Source: Prorocentrum cordatum (lineage: Eukaryota; Sar; Dinophyceae; Prorocentrales; Prorocentraceae). From it: a stretch of 64,000 bases of DNA. The translations under genes and the position numbers were made by a program. Positions 57,691 to 64,000 of this stretch are shown piece by piece. The first letter of the stretch is position 1; each line of letters starts with the position of its first letter. The notes under the pieces are model-generated. The model was not told the origin of the DNA and searched no databases. It was given only the letters and a program-made list of their open reading frames with translations. The DNA is taken from positions 757,501 to 821,500 of the forward strand of contig CAUYUJ010014172.1 in assembly GCA_963575745.1 (NCBI GenBank), in the 5' to 3' direction.

Positions 57691-59250
57691 GACATCTGTT
57701 GTTCGAACATAACAATTGTTCACAAATCCCTTGCAAAAAAACGGGACGCGAAGTGCACACGCGCGCGTCGCCGCGCGCGCATGCCGAAATCCTCCAAAAA
57801 CCTTCGGGGACGGACGGATTTCGCAGTCGAGTTTCCAAAACAAATATACAAAAGCACAGGGTTTCGCAACACTGATTCGCTAAACAAAACTTCCGCGCGA
57901 GATCTTGCGAAACCTTAAGAAAACCCATAGCTTTTCGAGATTTTCGCAAAATGCTACCAAACGGGCTTCGCGCGCGCATGTCGAAATATGTCGAACGCCC
58001 TGGCGCGTGTGCCGTCGCGAGAATCCTCTGCAAGAAATGGGACGAAGTGCAGACGCACGCGTCGTCGCGCGCGTATGCCGAAATCCTTCAGAACCCATCG
58101 GCTTCGGAAGGATTTCAACATCGTGTGTCCAAAAAACCTACAAAACCACAAGGTTTCGCAACACGGAGTTTCAACAAAAGCGTGCGCGCGCGCTCTTGCG
58201 TCGTCGTCGTCGTCGCCGTCCTCCCTCCTCCCGCGTCGTCGTCGTCGTCGCCTACGTCGTCCTCTGTCGTTCCTCGTGTTCGTCGCCGTCGTCCTGGTTG
58301 GCGTCGTGGTCGTTTCCGTCGTCGTTGTCGCCGTGGTCGTCCTTCCTCCTCCTCTCTCGTCGTCGTCGTCGTCCGTCGTCGGCGTCTCGTCGTCGTCCCT
58401 CCTATTTCGTCGCCTTCGTCGTCGTCGTCGTCGTCGTTGTCGTCGTCGTCTTCCCTCCTCCCTCGTCGTTGTCGTCGTCGGCGTCGCCGTCCTTCCTCCT
58501 TCTTCGTCGTTCGCGTCGTCGCCGTCCTCCCTCCTCCCTCGTCGTTGTCGTCGTGTCGTCGTTGTCGCCGTCGTCGTCCTCCCTCCTCCTTCGTCGTCGT
58601 CTTCGTTGGCGGCGTCGTCGTCGTTTTCGTCGTCGTCGTCGGCGTCGGCGTCGTCGTCGCCTTCGTCGTCGTCGACGTCGGCGTCGTCGTCGTCGCCGCC
58701 GTCGTCGTCGTCGTCGGCGTCGTTGACGTCGTCGTCGTCATCATCGGTGTCTTCGTTGTCGTCGTCGTCGGCGTCGTCATCGTCGTCGTCGTTGTCATCG
58801 TCGTCGTCGGCGTCGGCGTCGTCGTCGTCGTCGTCGGTGTCGTCGTCGTCGTCGTTGTCGGCGTCGTCGAAGTCGTTTGGGACGTCGTCGGTGTCGTCGT
58901 ACTCGTTGTCGGCGGCGTTGTCGTCGTTGTCGCTGTCGTCGTCGGCGCCGCTGTCGCTGCCAAGTGCCATTTGGTACCCACCGTCACGGTCTTCAGAGAT
59001 TTTGCAAACCAAGTTGCGGGTGGGTGGGTGGGATGTTTGCGCGAGCAGTGGAGTTGACAACTTCAAGTTCGGCATGTGAATTCTCCTTTCTAAAAGATTA
59101 ATAGATTCTACCCCCCCCCGGACTTATCGGTCCCCCCTGGGATAACGCGAGTTCATACATATTCTGCACACTCGTCCATCCTAAAGATGAAATCATACCA
59201 TCCCAGCCAAACCGGGTTCCCCCCCCTGAGGTTCCATTGTGAAACACACT
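57691..59250. repeat. Long tandem array, unit 6
   Basis: Sub-copies at about 57,748 and 58,040; (TCG)n 58,198-58,950; tail at 59,008 with CTACCCCCCCCCGG. A plus-strand frame (57,951-59,057) starts MLPNGLRARMSK and crosses the second sub-copy and the whole (TCG)n tract. Confidence 0.9.
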
Positions 59251-59791
59251 ATGCGGTGACATTTGTTGCTCTAACATAAGACTTGTTCGCGAACCACTTG
59301 CAAAAAGAATGACGAAGTGCACACGCGCGCGTCGTCGCGCGCGCATGCCGAAATCCTTCAAAAACCTTCGCGCCCTGAGAAACTTCAAAATTGAATTTCC
59401 GAAAAACATGCAAAAACACAAGATTTCGCAACACTGGTTTGCTAAAGAAGCTTCCGCGCGAGCTCTTGCGAAACCTTGAGAAAACCCATAGCTTTTTCGA
59501 GAATTTCGCAAAATGCTACCAAACGGGCTTCGCGCGCGCATGTTTAAATCTGTCGAACGCCCTTGCGCGTGTGCCGTCGCGAGAATCCTCTGCAAGAAAT
59601 GGGACGAAGTGCAGACGCGCGCGAAGTCCCGCGCGTATGCCGAAATCCTTCGAAACCCATCGGCTTCGGAAGGATTTCAACATCGTGTGCCCCAAAACCT
59701 ACAAAAACACAAGGTCTCGCAACACGGATTTTCAACAAAAGCGTGCGCGCGCGCTCTTGCGTCGTCGTCGTCGTCGTCGTCCTCTCTCCTC

Positions 59792-59833
<42 letters not shown>

Positions 59834-59979
59834 GGTCTTCTGTCTTTCCTCGTCGTCGTCGTCGTCGTCGTCGTCTTGGCGTCGTCGTCGCTTCCGTCGT
59901 CGTTGTCGCCGTGGTCGTCCTTCCTCCCTCGTCGTCTTCGTCGGCGTCTCGTCGTTGTCCCTCCTATTTCGTCGCCGTT

Positions 59980-60011
<32 letters not shown>

Positions 60012-60600
60012 GGTCTTCACTCCTCCCTCGTCGTTATCCTCCTCCCTCGTCGTCGTCGTCGTCCGTCGTCGGCGTCTCGTCGTCGTCCCTCCTATTTCGT
60101 CGCCGTCGTCGTCTTCGTCGTCGTTGTCGTCGTCGTCGTCTTCCGTCTTCCCTCCTCCCTCGTCGTCTTCGTCGTCGGCGTCGCCGTCCTTCCTCCTTCT
60201 TTGTCGTTCGCGTCGTCGCCGTCTTCCCTCCTCCATCGTCGTTGTCGTCGTTGTCGCCGTCGTCGTTTTTTCTTCTCCCTCGTCGTCGTCTCCGTTGGCG
60301 ACGTCGTCGTCGTCGTCTTCGTCGTCGTCGTCGTCGGCGTCGTCATCCTCTTCGTCGACGTCGACGTCGGCGGTGTCGTCGTAGTCGGTGTCTGCGGCGC
60401 CGTCGTCGTCGTTGTCGCTGTCGTCGTCGGTGTCGTGGCCAAGCGTCATGTGGTTCCTACCGTCCTTGTTTCAAGAAGTCTTGCGACCAAGTTGCGGGTG
60501 GGAGGGTGGGATGTTTGCACGAGCAGTAGAGAGGACAGCTTCAAGACGGTCAAAGCGAATTGCACCACACAGATTCCACAACAAACATTCTAGAAACACA
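59251..60600. repeat. Long tandem array, unit 7 (right end)
   Basis: Sub-copies at about 59,312 and 59,603; (TCG)n 59,759-60,440; tail at 60,487 then TTGCACCACACAGATTCC. The array stops here. Confidence 0.9.
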
Positions 60601-60639
60601 TGTTGTTTTACATTATGGCCTCGCAGAGCGAATGTTTTT

Positions 60640-61425
60640 GGAACCACGGCCTCGAAGTACCATCGGGACATCCATCGGGACAACCATCAGGAAAACAATC
60701 AGGACAACCATCGAGACAACCATCGGAATAGCCATCGTGACAACCATCGGGTCAAACATCGGGACAAGCATAGGGACAACAATCGGGACACCCATAGGGA
60801 CAACCACTGGGACAAATCTCGAAACAACCATCGGGATAACGATCGGGACAACCATAGGGACAACCATCGGGACACCCATCGGAAAAACCACTGGGACAAG
60901 CAGCGTGACAAACATCGGGATAACCATGGGGACATTTAGCGCGACAGCCATAGGGAAAACCATCGGGACAACCATCGGGACATCCATCGAGATAACAACT
61001 GGGACACCCATCGAGACGACCATCGGGACAACCATCGTCGGAACGTCCATCCGGACAACCGTCGGGACAACAACCAGGAGCACCCAACCAGGCCCAACCA
61101 GGACAACCATCGGGACAACCATCGGGACAACCATCGGGGCAACATCGGGACAACCGTTGGGACAACCATCGGGACAACCATCGGGACAACCATCGAGACA
61201 ACCACTAGGACACCCATCGGGGCAACCATCTGGACAACCATCGTCGGGACACCCATCCGGACAATCGCCGGGATAACTACCAGGAACACCCAACCAGGAC
61301 AACCATCGGGACAACCATCGGAACAACCATCGGGGCAACCATCGGGACAACTATCAGGGCAACCTTTGGGACTACCATAGTCGGGACATCCGTCGGGACA
61401 TCCATCGGGACAAGCACCATGATGT
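60640..61425. repeat. 12-bp minisatellite (GGGACAACCATC), about 64 copies
   Basis: Near-continuous 12-bp units, with a 48-bp CCAACCAGGACAACC-type interruption near 61,080 and again near 61,285. Four-residue repeats appear in every frame of both strands. Confidence 0.95.
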
Positions 61426-63900
61426 ATCCCTCCAATTGATGCTCAACCAAATGGCGCACCCTTCCCGTGTGACCTTAAGGGGGCGCATCCCTTCCGAGAA
61501 AGTCCCCCCCTCTGCACTCGAGAAGGCCGCCTCCCTCGCTCGGACCCCCACGCGGTCGCACTCGAATGGAGATCTTTCGACTCCCCCGCCGCCTCTCGCG
61601 CCAGAGGCTGCCCGCCAGCGGGCGCACGGTGGCCGTCAAGACCTTCGCCGCCGCGGCGGCGTCGCCGCCGCCGCCGCCCGCCTTCCACGGCTTGTTGGCG
61701 AGGCGCCGGCGGCGAGGCGCAGGCGGCCCGGGAGTGCGGCCCTCGCAGCCCAGTTCGTGCCACAGCGCTGCGCCTGCCGGAGCATTTCTTTGTGTGTGCG
61801 CGCGCGGGAACGGTAGTGCATACATCTTCGACGCCTCGGCGGCGCTCCGAGCGGCAAGCGCGGGTAGCACAGGGGGGCTTGAAGCCCCTCCCGGGCCCTC
61901 CCAGACTGACGGGAGCCTGGGCCCTGCCAAACTGACGGGAAAAACCGCGCGATCCCCCCAAAAAAGACGACTCTGGCGTTCGGGGGTGGTGGGTATCGGC
62001 CGACGTTTCCGCCCGCGTCCGGGTCGGAAAAGCACGCGGCAGGTTTCTGTCATGACGGCGTGGGTGCTGGTGTCTGTCACTGCGTGAATATTTCAGTCCT
62101 TACCGGACTCCGCTGTTGGGATCCTCTGGTGCCTTCACTCTTGCAACTCGCGCCCGCTCTGCCGCTGCGCACGCGCGTGCGTATGTGGGAGGGGGGGGCA
62201 GGCGAGTGCAAGGGTCTCAGAGAGGATACAGCCGCGAAGGCTGGCAGGTGGTGCCCGTAGGCCTTAAGGACCACACGCGCTGGTTATCATGGAAGTGGAG
62301 GTGCTCACAAGTCCTGCAGTAACCAGCCCTGGGAGTGTTCAGAGGCACTGTGATGGTCGTAGGCGCTGTGGTGGAAGGTCCGCGGCGGCCGCAAAAGTTG
62401 CGGTGCTCACAGGCACAGTGGCGCTCGGAGGCGCTGTAGCGCTCACGAATGGCGCCAGCAGGCACAGAGGTGCTTAGACGCACTGCAGTGTACAGGCACC
62501 ATGGTGACCACACGCGCGGTGGTGACGATATGCCCCTTTGTGCTCCCAGGCATTAATGGCTTGACCAATACCTGTCCTGGGCCTCTCCCAACGGTCTACC
62601 CTGCTCAGTTTTCCGAGCCGCGCCCAGCCGTGGCGACGAGAGGCCCCGAAAGGCCTGGAACGTCTCTGGAGTTCCAGGCCCGAAGGTCCCCCAGCCAGTG
62701 GGGCCCAGAGGTCCACTTGCAGGAACCTCTCCTCTCCGGAGGCCCCCGCGAAGCACCTCGATCCAGAAAGAGCACATGTCCCGATCGAGATCTCGATCCT
62801 CCCGCCTCCCATCAGCGACGCGCACAAGGGAGAGGGGCGAGAGGGGCGGCCCTCCGAGTGAGGCGGGGGGGGCTCCTGGAAGGCGGGAGCCTACATCCAA
62901 GAAGGGCCCAGAGGCTTCCGAGAAGCCCCGCCCCCGAAGAAATCCCCGTGACCCGTGGCCTTCCACGCCGGCAGCCCGCCCTCGGGCCACCCACCCCCCT
63001 GTGCGCGCAGCCGGCCTCCCCTCGAGCGTCCACCAGGAACGAAACCGCCGCGGCGCCTGCGGCGCGCGACGAGAGTGGCCCTGCCTCCGCCGCCTCGGCG
63101 GCGGGCGCGGGCGAGACGGCCGCGGTGGCAGCCTCCTCCTCCGCCTCCGACGCGCCCCGCTGCGGGGCGCAGAACGGCCACGCGGTCGTGGGCGCGCCGG
63201 CCGCGGACGCGCCGGCCGCGGTGGCAGCCAGCCGCTCCTCCCCCGCCTCGAGGACACGCAAGAGTGACCCCAGGCAAGAGTGACCCCAGGCAAGAGTGAC
63301 CAAATTCACGCGTGGCCCTGGGGGGCCGCGGGCAGGCCGAATCCAAGCGCGCGGGCCAGAGCGGGACCCCTGGGAGCCCACGCCGAAGGTCACTGCGGCG
63401 AAAGATCACTCTCACGTATGCCCATCCGCCTCCGACGCGCCCTGCTGCGGGGCGCAGAACGGCCACGCGGGCGCCGGCATCGGGAAGTAGACCTCACGGC
63501 GCCCCGGCGCCAGCCGCGCGGCAAGCAGGGAGGATCACGACGAAAACAAGGACGGGGATTACAAGGATGACGGAAGCAACCACGACGACAACGACGACAA
63601 CGACGACGCCGACGACGACGACGACGCGTCGGACGAGAACGAGGGGGAGGGAAGAGGAGGAGGAGAAGGAGGAGGAGGAGGAGGAGGAGGAGAAGGATGA
63701 TGAGGAGGAGGAGGAGGGGAGCCGCGATCGCCCGATCCCGCACCCATTTGCCCCACAGGGGGGCCGAGGCGGCGGCCAGCGCGGCCTTCACAGGCCACTC
63801 AGACCCGCAAATTTCGACACCAGCTCTCATCGCGACCGACCCGGGCCGCGACCACCACTACTACTACAACACGCAGCGGTGCCGCAGTCCCGCCTGGCAG
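61426..63900. other. GC-rich terminal region, no assigned gene
   Basis: Overlapping open frames of 150-260 codons on both strands (for example 62,501-63,283 plus and 62,553-63,293 minus) are Ala/Arg/Pro/Gly-rich and share no domain. Local duplications: CTCCGACGCGCCC through GCGCAGAACGGCCACGCGG at 63,147-63,187 and 63,430-63,469; AAGAGTGACCCCAGGC tandemly at 63,258 and 63,275. GAC and GAG triplet tracts lie at 63,570-63,720. Confidence 0.4.
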
Positions 63901-64000
63901 AGGAGACTTCGGCGGCAACGGGCTGACGCCCGCTTTCTACTACGGCTTCACGCAGCGCGGAAGCGACTTCAAGCATATCTCGGCGCGCAGCAATCACCGC
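63840..64000 (+). CDS. Possible exon start running off the window
   Basis: One plus frame reads PAFYYGFTQRGSDFKHISAR with aromatic and charged residues unlike the low-complexity frames upstream, and is open at the window end. Another frame over the same DNA reads DHHYYYNTQRC, resembling the YYYN centre of a WW domain but without the second Trp context. No call beyond possible coding is justified. Confidence 0.15.

Noticed and set aside
49312-60440. Poly-Asp, poly-Thr and poly-Val/Ser proteins in the (TCG)n tracts
   Set aside because: Trinucleotide period creates these on both strands in all units; no unique sequence accompanies the minus-strand ones.

Overview
This window looks like a piece of a large, gene-poor, GC-rich eukaryotic nuclear genome, most probably a dinoflagellate. 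The main clue is on the minus strand at 33,969-34,970: the pore module and paired EF-hands of a voltage-gated cation channel of a style I associate with dinoflagellates, split by a 206-bp GT-AG intron. Very heavy loads of minisatellites, microsatellites and layered duplications fit the same assignment. I found no rRNA, tRNA, CRISPR array, prokaryotic operon or complete dinoflagellate spliced-leader gene. The genus is not determinable from the sequence alone.

Layout. 1-3.4 kb: 90-bp and other short tandem repeats around about 1.9 kb without a convincing gene. 3.4-32 kb: a mosaic built from a few modules: a leader of about 84 bp, a body of about 430 bp ending in a 12-bp minisatellite rich in GACGTGCCA, a 75-bp tandem repeat, and a CCGGCCC doublet element of about 120 bp. 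They recur in a nearly fixed order and are interrupted by other minisatellites. On top of this lies a segmental duplication: about 5.87-14.34 kb matches 22.05-28.34 kb, with a 1.9-kb segment missing from the second copy. Smaller blocks (16.0-17.35 / 18.5-20.33 kb; 20.77-22.02 / 30.54-31.79 kb) are duplicated and reshuffled too.

32-40.2 kb holds the only sequence that reads like protein genes, both on the minus strand and both damaged as given: the channel (frame hop plus in-frame TAG) and an unrecognised degenerate reading frame at 37.4-40.15 kb. A 1.7-kb TG/CG to CT microsatellite lies immediately 5' of the channel. 40.4-48.6 kb is a run of minisatellites with one small basic Cys-containing ORF (46,845) that appears to be cut by the third copy of a 505-bp dispersed element. 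48.8-60.6 kb is a tandem array of seven units of roughly 1.2-1.9 kb plus a diverged relic; each unit has two related sub-copies, a long (TCG)n tract and a G-rich tail. 60.6-64 kb is a 12-bp minisatellite followed by GC-rich sequence without a clear gene.

Many long open frames here exist because repeat units are multiples of three or because the DNA is GC-rich. They are treated as non-coding unless the translation looks like a protein outside the repeats. Repeat boundaries were read by eye and are accurate to roughly 10-30 bp. All identity, copy-number and period statements are visual estimates.
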